Below, piece after piece: positions 1 to 14,308 of a DNA stretch of 64,000 bases; the first letter of the stretch is position 1; each line of letters opens with the position of its first letter. The stretch is from NCBI RefSeq assembly GCF_008831285.2, contig NC_045143.1, positions 7,759,503 to 7,823,502 of the forward strand, written 5' to 3'. Made by a program: the position numbers and the translations under genes. The notes below the pieces were generated by a model. The model was not told where the DNA came from. It saw only the letters and a program-made list of their open reading frames with translations, and ran no database searches. The DNA is from Nymphaea colorata. Taxonomy: Eukaryota; Streptophyta; Magnoliopsida; Nymphaeales; Nymphaeaceae.

Positions 1-943
1 CTCGATCTTGCTTGATTCGTAATTTTGTTGATCTTGGTGATCATATCCATTTAGTTGTTCGGATTTTTTTTTTCAATTTGTTGCGGTTCATTCAAATTTA
101 AATTAATGATCCTGTTAGTTAGGAGATTGGTTGTGATCTGTACCTTTCCATTCTATAATCAATTCACAGAAGTTCACTAAAATGTTCATGTATGTGGTCA
201 AAACCACTTAACATTTGGAAAATTGCAAATAGCCTGCCTCGATTAATAAAATAACTATTTCGCTGATGTCCGCTATGCGGCCTGTTTATAATTTTATTGA
301 CTCTCGCTCTGTTCTTCTTTGAGATTTTTTTTTGACAACTCGTGTTTTGTATCCTATATTGATGGGTACCGTCACATCTAACTACGTGAGAGAGAGATTA
401 TTTCATTCATCCGAAGTTTAGATAATTTGATTTCATACAGTTTGAATCTAGAATTTCTTCCGTTCTTTCTTTCTTTTTTTTTTTTTTGAGAGTGCGCGTT
501 GAAAGGTTTCTAGATGACGCTGCGGGCGATCGAAGTTCGAAATATAATCTGTTTCGGATTTGTCAGTATTGGAGTTATCCAATCGGTTCCTGATCGTTAG
601 TAATTGAGCCAGCGACCATCATTATCGTAGGCGCAATTTTATTTGTGCCACTATTACTACCAACGCTGACAGAGCTTCGCAATAGCTTTTCGCATGGTAA
701 GTCTCTGTTGGTGTATGTCAAGCGGAAGCTGTAGTTCTAGATAAGAAAGAATGGTGAAGCAGATAAGGTCTAATGATGATGATACTCTTGTTATATATAT
801 TTGGCTACGTACTTTGAATGGTCATCCCATGGGTTCCAGTTGGTAGTTGAATTCTAAATGTTAGTATCAGTTGTTTGAATCACTCATGCACGTGATGTCA
901 GATCTGATGAACTCTTTTGGGTCCTGTTCTCTTTGATGTGTAG

Positions 944-2328
944 TTTAAGACAGAACAGGTAACTGCGATCATGCGTGATTTTGAGGAGCCTGGATCTCTT
1001 GCACCAACGGGGTTGTTCCTTGGTTCAGCAAAGTATATGGTCATTCAGGGTGAGCCTGGTGCTGTCATCCGAGGCAAGAAGGTGATGATCCTACAATCCC
1101 ATATGTGATATTAATACTTCTGTTTAATTGGTTCTTCTATTTGCTCAAACAGGAATTCAGTCGTAGTAATTCAGCGACAAGGCGGATGCGGTTGACCATT
1201 GATGTCAACAGCGCATTATAGCGTTATTCTTTGTTTGACGAAGAATTTGTGTTCTCGATCTATCTGTTTACATCAATCTAAAAAGCTCTTTTTTGTAATA
1301 GAACTCGTAGGTGCTGTCGACTTATCATTCTGTTTTTCTCTCCTTGTATTTCTCAAGACTGAATCCTTCTTGCTTGCCTATTTAGCTTCACTGCAAGCTT
1401 TGCCTTCTCATTGCTGACAAAACTTAAAAAGAAGGCCTACGCTTAAAAATTGTTCAAACGGCTACAGCAGGGGATTGTTGTTCCCCCAATTCCTACCTGC
1501 TCAATTAATCACAAACCCATCTACCATTTTCTTTCACATACGTATTCACAAAACTTGTGTGGAAGCGTTTAGTGGTTTTGGTGACCTAGAGACCTGCCTA
1601 TATCTTTATTAGTCAATTACCATACTGTTTTCTCTCGTTATTCTACAACTAAAATTTCATCAAGAGTTCAAACTGGGGAAAGAGCTGCGTTGCATTAAGG
1701 TTGTTACTTGGTGTCTAAGAAATGCGAACGTGGTTCTAAACCGGAAAATTCAACTGAAAGAGGTACTAATGGAAAGAGCAAATGAATTATGATATTAACC
1801 CTTCTTCTATGTCAGCTTTTTTCTTCCTTTTGGTTGAATTTGCGAATATGGGTTTCACCGTTCAGCCTTTCGTGGCCAAAGTAAGAAAAAAGGGGTTCCT
1901 CTTTGTTTATTGTATTTATCCTTTCTGATGCATCTTCTTTTGTATATGTTTACTGTTTCCATCTACAGTGCTTCATAAATTGATTTTGATTGTTCTTGGA
2001 CGTTTCCGTCGTGATAACTTTTGTTTAAGTTCTTCCTTTACATCGCTATTTTGTTTAATTGTTGAAACGTTCAAGTTGAACACGATGGTCTGACTTGGTT
2101 CAAGTCATCAGCTGTTCCAATATATTTATTTGGAATCATTTCTTTATTTTTGTGAACCTTTATGTAATTAATACCATTGCTGATTTTAAGCAGGGTTCTG
2201 GTGGGATTACAATTAAGAAGACCAACCAAGCGTTAATCGTCGGAATCTATGAGGAGCCAATGACCCCAGGACAGTGCAACATGGTTGTTGAGAGGCTTGG
2301 TGATTACCTTTATGATCAAGGCCTCTAG
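944..2328 (+). CDS. PRF: Profilin, copy 1 (5' partial: exons 2 and 3)
   Basis: Profilin binds monomeric actin, poly-proline proteins and phosphoinositides in the cytosol and so controls actin filament growth. Two exons are visible: exon 2 at 944-1081 (46 codons, preceded by TAG and followed by a GT donor) and exon 3 at 2194-2328 (44 codons plus TAG, preceded by a CAG acceptor). Together they encode the last 90 residues, including the family motifs [39 protein letters not shown] and the C-terminal [19 protein letters not shown]. Intron phases and exon lengths match the complete copy at 11.1-14.3 kb exactly. The first exon (41 codons in copy 2) is not found in bases 1-943, which look like intron, so it should lie to the left of the window. 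The reading frame is open and no residue looks broken. A possible AATAAA polyadenylation signal is at 2706. Confidence in the family is very high. Confidence 0.95.
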
Positions 2329-2802
2329 ATTTTCCGCTACTTGTGTGGCCTGTGGGTTTCTGAATCAGCTTGTCTTCCTTCTATTAGCCATGAACAGTAT
2401 CGATATCATAGACGTATTGCTTCCAAATAACTATAAGGTTTCCATGGAAATCTTATGAGAAGAAAAATTATTCATTGGTGGCTAGTCCTTTTTTTTTTGT
2501 GTTTTTCCTTTTTTTTTCCCAAAATATTCATTTTGTCATTGTTCGACTCTAGATTTAAAGAAGCCTGTATGCAAAGATGAGAGTTTCGTGTTTTCTAGTG
2601 TCCTTGATGAGTTCTTCTGGGTTTTCAGAGCGTTCCATTGCTTAATTTCAAAGAATGTAAGGGGGGTTTCTGGTGAAAGTTTTCCGCAGCCCCCATGTTT
2701 ATTGTAATAAACCTTCTTGATCCTGTTTTTATCTTACTAAAGATGATAACAAATGAGCTCAGTACTGGGTTATCGGGTTATCTGTCTGGTGTTGGTTGTG
2801 GT

Positions 2803-2937
<135 letters not shown>

Positions 2938-3277
2938 GTAAAAACCACATACTTAGGTCAGGATAAAAACTAGTTCATTTTGAATTTTTAAATATTTTTT
3001 TGCAATCTAACTTTATTGATATCTTAAGAATGGGTTGTTTCAACACATATACTAAGTTGACTGTTTGTTAGACTTTAACGGTGCTTTTATAATAAAAAAA
3101 ATGAACGGTCCCTATGGCATGATAACAAAAAAAATCACATTTTTCATTAAAACAACATGCATAAAAGCATGTTTTATATCAAATAGTCGTTATAAGATAT
3201 TAAGATGTTTATATTTTATTTAAAATAGTTTTTAACAAAAAATCAATGGGTTTGGTTTTTATTGGTTTTTACAATCA

Positions 3278-3410
<133 letters not shown>

Positions 3411-3866
3411 CATGATCGCTGATTATTTTTATAATTTTTTTTTGAAGAGTGAAAAAATGGGACTTTTTTTTTTAGCAGAACTATTCACATGCATGTCATA
3501 TCCATGTCCGCAACGTCATAAAAAGAAAATCACGTTTTCTTCGGTGTGTAAATCTTATTCTTTTAAGGATTTGAAATAAATAAATTGAGCTTTCTCATAT
3601 CATAAAATCCAACTGTTTAGGAAAAATATAATGTTCCTTTATTTCTAACTTTTGAATCGGGGAGAACACATTCATATGCTTATAAGTTTTGTAAAAAATG
3701 TATTCACATCGGAACATGTAAGTAAGGGCTTGTTTGAATAGTTTCATCATATGTTTGAAAATGTATTTTGAGACACTCAATCCCAAAACTACCTAATTGG
3801 GACATTTTCTTTAATTTCAAACAATGCTGGGAACAGCACACGAGAAAGAGTCCGTTTGAGAGAGAG

Positions 3867-3931
3867 AAAGAAAAATAACATTAAAGACGTTATATTTAAA
3901 GAAAAATAACATTAAAGACGTTATATTTAAA
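3867..3931. repeat. Tandem duplication, about 31-bp unit
   Basis: Two adjacent near-identical copies of a unit containing AACATTAAAGACGTTATATT. It is non-coding and probably a recent slippage duplication. Confidence 0.9.
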
Positions 3932-4032
3932 AATCAGCTCTTAATTCTTGTAAGAAGTTAAAGGTATCACCATTTTCCAATAGGTAACCAAAAATTAACC
4001 ATACATCGTGCAAAATGGAGGATGTCATGCGC

Positions 4033-4102
4033 TGAGAAGAAGAGAGGTCATAAACTGATGTTGTAGATGAGAAGAAGAGAGGTCATAAACTGATGTTGTA
4101 GA
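4033..4102. repeat. Tandem duplication, 35-bp unit x2
   Basis: Two exact adjacent copies of a 35-bp unit that starts TGAGAAGAAGAGAGGTCATA (4033-4067 and 4068-4102). Confidence 0.95.
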
Positions 4103-5689
4103 TGTCTTCTACAACATGCTTTGACTATTGTTAAAATCAATAATGTAAATGAATATAATGTAGCACACTGTAGAAATCAGATGCAAGTCCGTAGAAGAAG
4201 ACATCATTTTAAGTAGTCCAAACATGCCACCGGAAGATGAGCAACCAAGTTTGTCATAAAAAAAAAGAGATGAAAAAAACTGCAGATCATCCCATTGCAG
4301 ATAATCCCACTAGAACTCTCAAATTAAGCGTGTTTAGGCGAGAAAAACTTAAAACAAGAAGAAAAGCAACTTTCATTATACGTTTCTTTCATTAAATTAA
4401 AAATAAACATATAAACACTAGAGAGAGAGAGAGAGAGAGAAATGAAAAAACAACTTTGATTATGCGTCACTTTCATTAAATAAAAATTATCAATATCTAT
4501 ATATTCATGAGACGACCATCAACGTTCCCTCCCCCTTACCGCTTTCGTTGCCGTACTCTCTCAAAGCTGCCGTGGACATGAAGAGTTGAAGACGTCACCC
4601 AATATCCCTTTCCAGTACTGAAGCACCGGCAAGGCCATGATCAACCACTTCTTGTGCAGCATTATCCTTCGAGCATACGGTTGATTCTCTATCAATCTAT
4701 TAGTTTCTTTGGCACTTCACAAGAGAAACTATAATAGTTTATGATGCTTCTAACTTAAATTTAATACAAAAATAGTCCACATAGATGTGCTAAATGGATG
4801 AAAAGGATACAGATCATGGAATTTAATGTTTAGATCTAAGTCGAGAAATTTAATACCATTAATTTTAAAATTATTCTAAAAAAAATTATATATCGTCATT
4901 TGTTTTGATATATGATAAAGACGTCACATGTACCGACGGGGAGTATTTCATCATACTGCCCAGTTGATAGCTGAAACCTTTATCATTTCTCTCAAGAAAC
5001 TCACGTTTTGATACAAGATCATGCCACAAATACTCTAGCACATTAAGATTTATAATAATTTTTGTAGGATTGACCAATGGCCTTATCTGCATATGTTGGA
5101 AAGGAAACAATCAGACAGATGAAACATAAACAAAAGAACCATTATCGACCAGTTAGCAATTGGTATCTGCTTTTACTTTCCTGGAGGAAATAGGCAAATG
5201 AGAATTTTGCTCCAAACACACAAAGCCAGAAAATCATATATCTGCATTTTATCAATATGAAACATGAGCACCCAGTTCATGGGACTGTGTGCCATATCAG
5301 GTCTATTTTTGGTGTCTCAATATGATACTTTTGCTATGCTTCTACTTGTATACTAGTTTCCTCCTTTGGGGTACAAAGACTTAACGATCCCAGAGTTCAA
5401 ACGAAGACTAGCAGTCTACCAGTCTTTATCCCATCCATTGCACCAATCGCTCTTAGGCACACCTTCACATATAAAGCCTTGACAAATATTATCTGGTCAG
5501 TCTATTTTAAAAAATCACTATATATTAAAAGGTAATTAATCTTAGAGCTCACAGTGCTCAAATAGTTGAGACGCACACTAAGGCAAGAAGGCAAGGTTAA
5601 GGCACGCATGCTTAGTTCAAAAAGAGGAACTAAGCAATTAATAAGTGGGGCATGTAAAACCATCCATACAAACACAATGAGTAGGGTTG
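4103..5689. other. Intergenic, no gene seen
   Basis: AT-rich sequence with a short GA run near 4420-4440. No reading frame resembles a known protein and no complete mobile element could be delimited. Confidence 0.6.
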
Positions 5690-6205
5690 CACACGAGCCA
5701 AGACGAGCCCGAGCTTGGCCAGCTTGAACTCGGCTTGGCTCAAAAAACTCAAGTTCTAGATTTAACTCCTTATAGCAAGCTCGAGCTTGACTCGACTACA
5801 CAAAATTGAGCTCGAACTCGACTCGTTTAACCCATTTAACTTATTAGGAGTTAACTCGTTTAGCATTAACTCGTGTAAGCATTAACTCATTTAACTTGTA
5901 TAAGCTTTAAATCGTATAACTCGTGTAAGTATTAACTCGTGTAATTTGTAAAATTTTGTTTTTGCCTTAAAAATTAAAACCATTGATTCAAAGAACTGGT
6001 TTTGGCAATATTATATAGAATAACGGTTTGCGAGTCGAGTCGAGTATAAACAAATTGAGTTCTTGAAACTTGAACTCAACTTGTTTATCGTTTCGAGTAT
6101 CTTTGTATGCTCGAACTTGGCTCGTTTATAAACGAGTCAAGCAGGAACCAAGTTTTTTTGAGTGAGTTCAAGTGAAGCTCGAGTTGGCTCGGCTCATTAT
6201 CCAGC
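5690..6205 (+). repeat. Dispersed GAGCTCG/GACTCG-rich repeat, copy 1
   Basis: A block of about 500 bp rich in imperfect repeats of CTCGAGCT, AACTCG and GACTCG. It begins near GGGTTGCACACGAGCC, has an AT-rich centre (TTTTGGCAATATTATATAGA) and ends near GGCTCGGCTCATTATCC. A homologous block lies in reverse orientation at 47.8-48.3 kb, matching through the middle as well as the ends, so this is a real dispersed family rather than chance composition. No coding capacity; the class of element is unknown. Confidence 0.75.
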
Positions 6206-6586
6206 TTTAACAGTGACCCTGGTCCACGGAAGAAAAGGAAAGCCGGCCTCTTAATTGCTTCAGCCTTTTAGCGGTGAAAGGCAGGCATGGGGGCATCGAT
6301 CACTGCACGGCCTTCTTCTTGGAGGTCATAATTAACTGATCCACGAGCGAACTCTAGATCTAAAAACGTTTCTTTTCACGCAACTAATTAAATTCAGTGA
6401 TTTTCGCAGCTGGAACTACCTGGATCAGCATAACGAGATTACAATGTCTAGGGATCTGCTCAACACTCTCACCCTGGCTTTTAAGCATTTCAAAAACCAG
6501 CACCACCGATTTAAAATTATCAAATTTCACCAGCCACCAATCTTGTTCAAACTATTTAGTATGTGTAGGTAAATAAAAATTATGAG

Positions 6587-6588
<2 letters not shown>
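6206..6588. other. Intergenic, no gene seen
   Basis: Follows the dispersed repeat. No coding region or element recognised. Confidence 0.55.

Positions 6589-6629
<41 letters not shown>
6589..6629. repeat. (AT)n microsatellite
   Basis: About 20 AT units ending in ACATACATA. Confidence 0.95.
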
Positions 6630-6633
<4 letters not shown>

Positions 6634-6787
6634 CATAACTAATTTATGTATTTCTTTGTCTAGGTTTGAATGGAGAAATCATTGGGCTTCTCACGGTACA
6701 ATGGTCAATGCATTGCGTCAGCCAATATATATAATCAAGCCCCTCTCATTATTTATATCAAGAAATTGTGATTGAACAAAGCTCAAG

Positions 6788-8026
<1,239 letters not shown>

Positions 8027-8034
8027 CTCTTAAT

Positions 8035-8227
8035 CAGGGGCAGAGGGAGGGGGACCACCTAGGCCGTAGCCCTATCCCAACGAATTGAAAAAAAAATTAT
8101 ATTAAAATAATTAAAAAAATTTAGTTACGCAATCTATTTTTTGGATTCAGGTTTATTTTAACCCTTCCCAAATCAGTTCGTTGGACCGTTTAGCTTATCC
8201 CTAAAAAAAATACTGGCTCTGCTCCTG
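8035..8227. mobile_element. hAT-type MITE, 193 bp, with perfect 8-bp target duplication
   Basis: The element starts CAGGGGCAGAGGGAGG and ends CTGGCTCTGCTCCTG. The reverse complement of the end (CAGGAGCAGAGCCAG) matches the start, giving imperfect terminal inverted repeats of about 15 bp. It is flanked on both sides by the same octamer, CTCTTAAT (8027-8034 and 8228-8235). An 8-bp target duplication and CAGGGGC-type ends are hallmarks of the hAT superfamily. At 193 bp it cannot code for a transposase, so it is a non-autonomous miniature element that must have been mobilised in trans. Confidence 0.88.
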
Positions 8228-8235
8228 CTCTTAAT

Positions 8236-10568
8236 TTTAATTTTAATACTCATCAATACCATCAAGATAACACCCTCTAAAATTTGAATTGAAAACCTGA
8301 TTATAATATACCACTCAACCCAACCAATTGCACTATTGTGTAAATGAAAGAAAGAGAAAGAACACAACCACAATATGGGCATTTAATTAACCCACAAGAA
8401 CTCATCCGCAGCCTCACTTCTCAACCCAATCATAGTGCAATGCCCACCGGAATTGAACCTGAGACATGTTGCATACGCACTGAAGGTCCAATCAACTATA
8501 CTGTGTACACTGGGGGGTTGGTGAGGAAGAGAGAGAGAAAGCGAGTTCGGAAAGCGCCACCACTTTTTCGGAAAAGAGAATATATTCTGCCTTTCCCTTT
8601 AATAATTTTGATGTATGGAGAAAAAAGGTCACGATCATGACAATATATGGTGAGACGCTCTATGGCTTTCCCTCTTAAAGGTCCTCGTTCTCATCCTTAA
8701 AGAGTTCACAACCAATGTTTAAAATTTTAAATAATGCCTAAACTTTTCACTCTAGCTCGCTTCTTGTTCGCTTTTTTCTTTCTACCACTTCTTTCAATTG
8801 CAATTATCAAGCCAGTTCAATATCAACTTAAATGTTTTTTCTCATCGAGTTGGAGAGAAATGTAGAGCGGTCATTGCAGGATTTAACTAGGAAATTTGTG
8901 GCCGAAGAACAAGAGTGTAAGGGTATTTTAGTAATTTTATAGTAGAAAAAAATTTTCAAAAATTCAGACGTTTAAACAGCACTCATATAAAAAATTATAT
9001 ATTTGAAGGATATCAATATGTAATAGAGGAACTAATATGTAACAAAAAAAAAAAAATTATGGAGTCTACATAGACAACTGCTTTGAACTTGAGCTCGACT
9101 TGGGCCCAATTGGTTAAGCTTCTCTTGAACTCGATTGATAAGACAAACGAGTGAAGTTCAAGATCTATCTTTAAACTCAATTATTAGATGAGCCGAACCC
9201 GAGAGATTTAAGATAGTTAAAGAGTACAAGTTCTTATCTTCTCTTTACAAGCATTATAGTCTGTTCACATGTTTTTGCAAAAAAAAATTAAAAAATAAAG
9301 TCTTTTGGAATTGACTTCCGCCATGGATACGGCCATACTTTCCAAACCGTATCTTCATATTTTTTTAATTTTATGAATTTAAAGAATTAACTTAAAATAG
9401 GCTAAATTGGTTTAAGAAAATAAAAATAAATGATCTCTACCCCTGCCTTCACGTATGTTCTTTTTCATTTATAAAATATTGCAGTTGAACAACGAGAGAC
9501 GCCAAAATCTTTAGCTTCTATGACTTGAGAATGAGAAGAAACAAACGCAAGCCTTTTATTTTTCTTTTTCGTTTTTGAGGCTGAAATAAATTTAATCAAA
9601 TATGTGTTGAGTGTCAAGGAGAGAGAACGTGCCAATCTTATTCGTGTGCACGCAAAAGGGGCAGCATGTTGATGTTGATGGCTTTATGAGAGAGAGAAAG
9701 AGCCAATAAAATGGAAATATATTGCAAAATTTAGGAACAAGAAATACTTTAAATATAAGAACAAACCGCAAGACAAAATAAAACAACAAAATATACAAGT
9801 TACCAACACAATAAATCATAATAAGATGGGTGAAGAAGAGTAGACAGACGAAACAACAAAGTCACCCAGCAGTAGACAAAAGACGGCGCCGTAGTCGAAT
9901 AACAAAGTGAACATCTCCCTGCACAAGGTGTGCCACAGACTCCGGCGATGAGAAGGTGTTTCTGAAGACCCTGTTGTTGCGTTCATTCCAAATATGCCAC
10001 TAAAAAAAAATAATCCACAACCTCCAAACACAACCACAATAAAATGATAGGATTAGATTGGTCCACTTCACCTCTTGCGCCACCCCTCCATTCAATTCAA
10101 GCCTCTTTGAGGGATGTGGCTATTAAGAGCACGATCAATTACAATAACCCATCATTTGGTACAAAGACCGGGCTACTACGTGTTACTTTAAAGTGCTACC
10201 CATCACTTCAGTTATATACTGAATGTTGGTAGTTAACTAATTAATTAAAATATATTACTAAATACATAATAAACCATTACTAAGAGTATTATAAAGAGTA
10301 TGATAAATGGTCACAATACGATAAATTGTCACTAATGTTATTATAACTAAGGCTTTTAACAATAGTGTTTGATTTTTTTTTAGTCACTTAGCAATTTAAT
10401 GTAGACCGTCTTGATTTATAAAAAAAACAAAAAGAAAAATATAATGAACATTTTCATCATTCAATAAAATTTATATTTTTTATTTTCTCTCAACCATCTA
10501 TTTACTTGAGATGAATTGTCTTAATTAAATGGTTAAATGACTTTGGATAACTAGAGTCATCGTTCACT

Positions 10569-10604
<36 letters not shown>

Positions 10605-11010
10605 TAAGATTCTTGACATTTTTTCCAATCATCACAATTTAACGCAATACATCAGGCAGTAAAATGGTATGATCAATCTATTTAGAAGAGGTACTTGATA
10701 TTGCCAAGATCCTTTTCCAATAGAAAATAAACATGTTCAAAGAGGGCAAGACAATGGCAGTTAGAATAGATAGTACACGATCATTTATTCCAATAGAAGG
10801 AAAACATTTTCAAAAAGGGCAAGCGCAGCTGAAGGTTGACACTTGACATTGATAGCCGCAAGGCGCTGAGTAAAGCGTCATTAGCGGCATCTAACAAGTT
10901 GGAGAGAATCCAGGCGTTGGGGAGAGAGGAGAGAGAAGGTTCTAGAGATGCGCAATCATGGAGGGTGACCAAACTTGGAGGCCCGGACATGAGGGGCAAT
11001 CAATCCAACC
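8236..11010. other. Intergenic region upstream of profilin copy 2
   Basis: No gene recognised. At about 9080-9215 there is a fragment resembling the GAGCTCG-rich dispersed repeat (TTGAGCTCGACTTG and relatives). A TA microsatellite lies at about 10574-10600. The last 200 bp becomes richer in GC, as expected near a promoter. Confidence 0.55.
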
Positions 11011-11013
11011 CGA

Positions 11014-11020
11014 TTAAATA
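11014..11020 (+). promoter_or_regulatory. Possible TATA-like box of profilin copy 2
   Basis: TTAAATA lies 111-117 bp before the profilin ATG in a GC-richer stretch. A start about 30 bp downstream would give a leader of about 85 nt. This is positional inference only. Confidence 0.35.
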
Positions 11021-11130
11021 CGAGGCCACCCAACGCTTCTTCCCCCCACGGCTGCCTCTGCGCATTGAGAGAGTCCACCTCTAGAGTACAGGAAGCAGGG
11101 AGGGGAGGGAAGAAGAAGAAGAAGGCGACG

Positions 11131-14100
11131 ATGTCGTGGCAAGCATACGTCGATGAGCACCTGATGTGCGACATCGACGGCAACCATCTTACCGCGGCTG
11201 CGATCATTGGCCACGACGGTAGCGTCTGGGCTCAGAGTGATACCTTCCCCCAGGTTTCTCTCTCTCTCTGGCTTGTCTTATTTTGCTTTTTGATCTATTG
11301 GGTAGCTTATGTTTTTGTCGAAGAGTTAGTGACAGAAGGTAGGCTGGTGGTTTTCTGCGAGATCTTGTGAGTCTGTGGTTCTTCAATGTTTTGATTAATG
11401 TCTTTATGGTGCTACCAGTTGATTGATGTTGGATGGTCTTAGCGAATCGATCTTCTCTTTTTCTGTTAGTTTCTGTATTTCTATTGTCAAATGATCATTG
11501 GAAAAAATTCCGTTGTTGATGATTTTGGTTTGTTAGATGGTCCTAGCAAATCGATCTTCTATTTATCTGTTAGTATTCTGTATTTATATTGTTAAATAAT
11601 CATTGTAGAAAAGTTCCTTTGTTGATGATTTGGGTTGATTTGGTTTGTTCTTGATTTTCTGGATGACTGTATACGATTTTTATGTATTTCTTCTTCGTGT
11701 CCGACTTGAACTTAAAATACCCAGCAAAGGTGTTTCTAGTTTTTGTTAATTTGAATTTCAGGGTTCAATCGTTGACGGAAATTGTTGTTTTGGCCTTCAA
11801 TGAGCAGTTTAAGCCTGAAGAGATTGCTGGTATCATGAATGACTTTGCCGAGCCGGGGTCACTGGCACCGACCGGATTATACCTTGGATCGACCAAGTAC
11901 ATGGTGATCCAAGGTGAGCCTGGGGCTGTCATCAGAGGGAAGAAGGTGATGAAATCTAATCTTACGTGGATTTGTTTGTTCAGTTATATATTGCACATTC
12001 TTCTCGATTAGCTTTATTTTAGAAGTCTGAGATTGATGTGCCTAATGAGATCTGGTCTGCACATGTGAATTTGATCTGCTCAATGGTAGACAAGAATTTG
12101 TAAAAAGCCTGCTTACATATCTATGCCTGTGACCTTTAGTGATCTCCAGTTGAATGTTCCAGTGTCCATTTTTCTTAGATTGGCAGTTCCAGTCTCCCAA
12201 CTTGCTTTATCAGTTGGGAACTTAGGAGACTTATATCTGATTCTCGATAGTTAACATGGCCAGCTTTTGGATACTCGTTCTGATGTTGAAGTTATCATAT
12301 CGAGCTACACGTGATCAAGCTACCCGATGTTATTCTTAGTCTCGTCTTGTTTTGAGTTTCTTTTATGGAATATAATTAGCAGGTCTGGCCTTCACTGACA
12401 CAATTGCCAGCATGACGTATTAATGATCCTGTGGCACTGTCTCATTCCAAGAAGTTAAACCTGCTTCTATGTGGTTAGCATGTTAATGCTATATTTCTAT
12501 GACTGCTTATTTTCCAGGGAGAGGTAAAGATTTTATTTTTGACGAAGATGTTACATTTGATTTCCACAGACCAGTTGCTCAAGCCTCAAGCATCTCTTTC
12601 TCTCCCCCTCTCCCTCTCGTATGCGGACAAACAAAGAAAAGCAAGAAGTCTGAGCCATTGTTGCTTTTGAAATTTGATTGATCTATGGTTTATTCACCAA
12701 ATAATCTGGAGATTTTGGAATATATTCTAACATATTGATGAATAAAACCTTGATGACTTTATTTAAAAAATGGGTTTTCATTTGAAATTTTTGATAAATA
12801 CGGGTTTTTTTTTACACATCTTGTTCTATAATTTGAACTCAGAAAGTTCTGGCGTTCAAAGATAATACAGCATTTATGGACAAGCTTTCTGAGGTGATAC
12901 TAGAAGTTAGGTTCTATGTTTTTCCTTCGTTTGGATCATTGGTAATGTGATATATCCATGGAAATTTTCTGACTTGAAGATACTCATATTTAACCTTTTG
13001 AGCTGGTGCTCCACATATTTACCACGAACCAGTTTGTAACGTCTGACGAGTTTGTGATTCCAATGCACATGCATTTGGCTATGTCAGAAGGGAGCATTCC
13101 AGCTATCATAGTGTTTTCATATTGGCATCTTCCAGCTATCATAGTGTTTTCATATTGGCATCTATCATGTACTTTATGACGTCTTCTGGGCTTCCTTTGA
13201 GTAACTATAGGTCTTTAGGAATTGCTGGAATACATACAGGTCCACAGGCGCATGTGCATTTGGAACGTCCTATTGATAAGAATGAGCAAAGATCTCATTT
13301 GTGCCAGCAAGATCCACCTTTAAGTTTTGCTTTTTCTAGATGTGCTATTGTCCTTTACTCTTTTAAAAAGACAATGTGGCATGCAGCCATGTGCATCATT
13401 GGACAACTCATATTGCTGGCTAATTTTCTGAAATGAATTCAAATTATTTGATATATATGTATATATAATTATATATCCATGAGCTGGTGAGCTTTTCTGT
13501 AAAGCGTACTTGCATATTCTCAAGGAAGACGACTACTGTTGCTTTCACCACATTTATCCTGGTGTCTTTCTTTCTATCTAGTTGGGAACAGTTTTTCTCT
13601 GGTTGCATGAGCAAAGTGCAGCAATGATCATGTACCTCCTGTCTTTTAGTGCATAAATAACTTGCTCACCATTTCCATGGATGGAGTTTTAAAAGTGAAA
13701 ACATGCTCTTTAAATAGTATTTATCATACACGACTTTTCTTTAGGATGTTTATGAACTAGCAGCAAGTTGCAGAATTTAGGTTGTATGCGGAGGTCAACA
13801 CCTGATGTTACCAACCTTGTCTTTCGGGTAATTTTCTGACAATTTTGTAAAAGGAGAGGGGAAGAAAAATGGGAAAGAGAAGAGGGAGGGTGTGTGTGTG
13901 TGTTTGTATCTGTTCCAATGTCCAGGAATCTTTCAATAAAAAGAGAAATGCTTGAGATGTCTTGTAGGAAAATTCTCATTAATTTTACTGGATGTGCATA
14001 TTTAGCAGCTATACTGTTTCCTGTTCTTCCTCAATCCTCATGCTTCTGCATTTTAGCCTCTTGTTATGATAAGCTCAGTTTGACCTGTGGATATTTTACA

Positions 14101-14308
14101 TTCTTTGATTCTCATTTGCAGATATTTATTTTTCCTCCAAATTTCCTTTTTGTAAATGTCCTGATTGCTGCAGGGTTCTGGAGGAGTTACTATAAAGAAA
14201 ACGAACCTGGCTTTGGTCATCGGAATCTATGACGAGCCATTGACCCCTGGTCAGTGCAACATGATTGTTGAAAGGCTTGGAGATTACCTCATCGAGCAGG
14301 GGCTCTAG
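11131..14308 (+). CDS. PRF: Profilin, copy 2 (complete, 131 residues)
   Basis: A complete actin-monomer-binding profilin. Exon 1 is 11131-11253 (41 codons, start [20 protein letters not shown]), exon 2 is 11808-11945 (46 codons) and exon 3 is 14174-14308 (44 codons plus TAG). All introns are phase 0 with GT...AG borders (554 and 2228 bp). The protein is 131 residues, the usual plant length. Visible family marks are the N-terminal W3/Y6 of the poly-proline site, [19 protein letters not shown] in the middle and the C-terminal helix [19 protein letters not shown]. The ATG is chosen because it begins the invariant MSWQ motif. A short GA-rich leader precedes it. It is a tandem paralogue of the partial gene at 0.9-2.3 kb, with identical exon sizes and similar but not identical protein. 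The long second intron holds a 33-bp tandem duplication and nothing else recognised. Confidence 0.97.
13097..13162. repeat. 33-bp tandem duplication in profilin intron 2
   Basis: Two exact adjacent copies of a unit starting TTCCAGCTATCATAGTG (13097-13129 and 13130-13162). Confidence 0.95.

Noticed and set aside
8440..8475. GGAATTGAACCTGAGACATG, similar to a reversed tRNA T-arm
   Set aside because: No matching acceptor stem, anticodon arm or length for a tRNA could be built around it.
12499..12681. 60-codon frame inside profilin intron 2
   Set aside because: Lies between well-defined profilin exons and has no recognisable protein motif.
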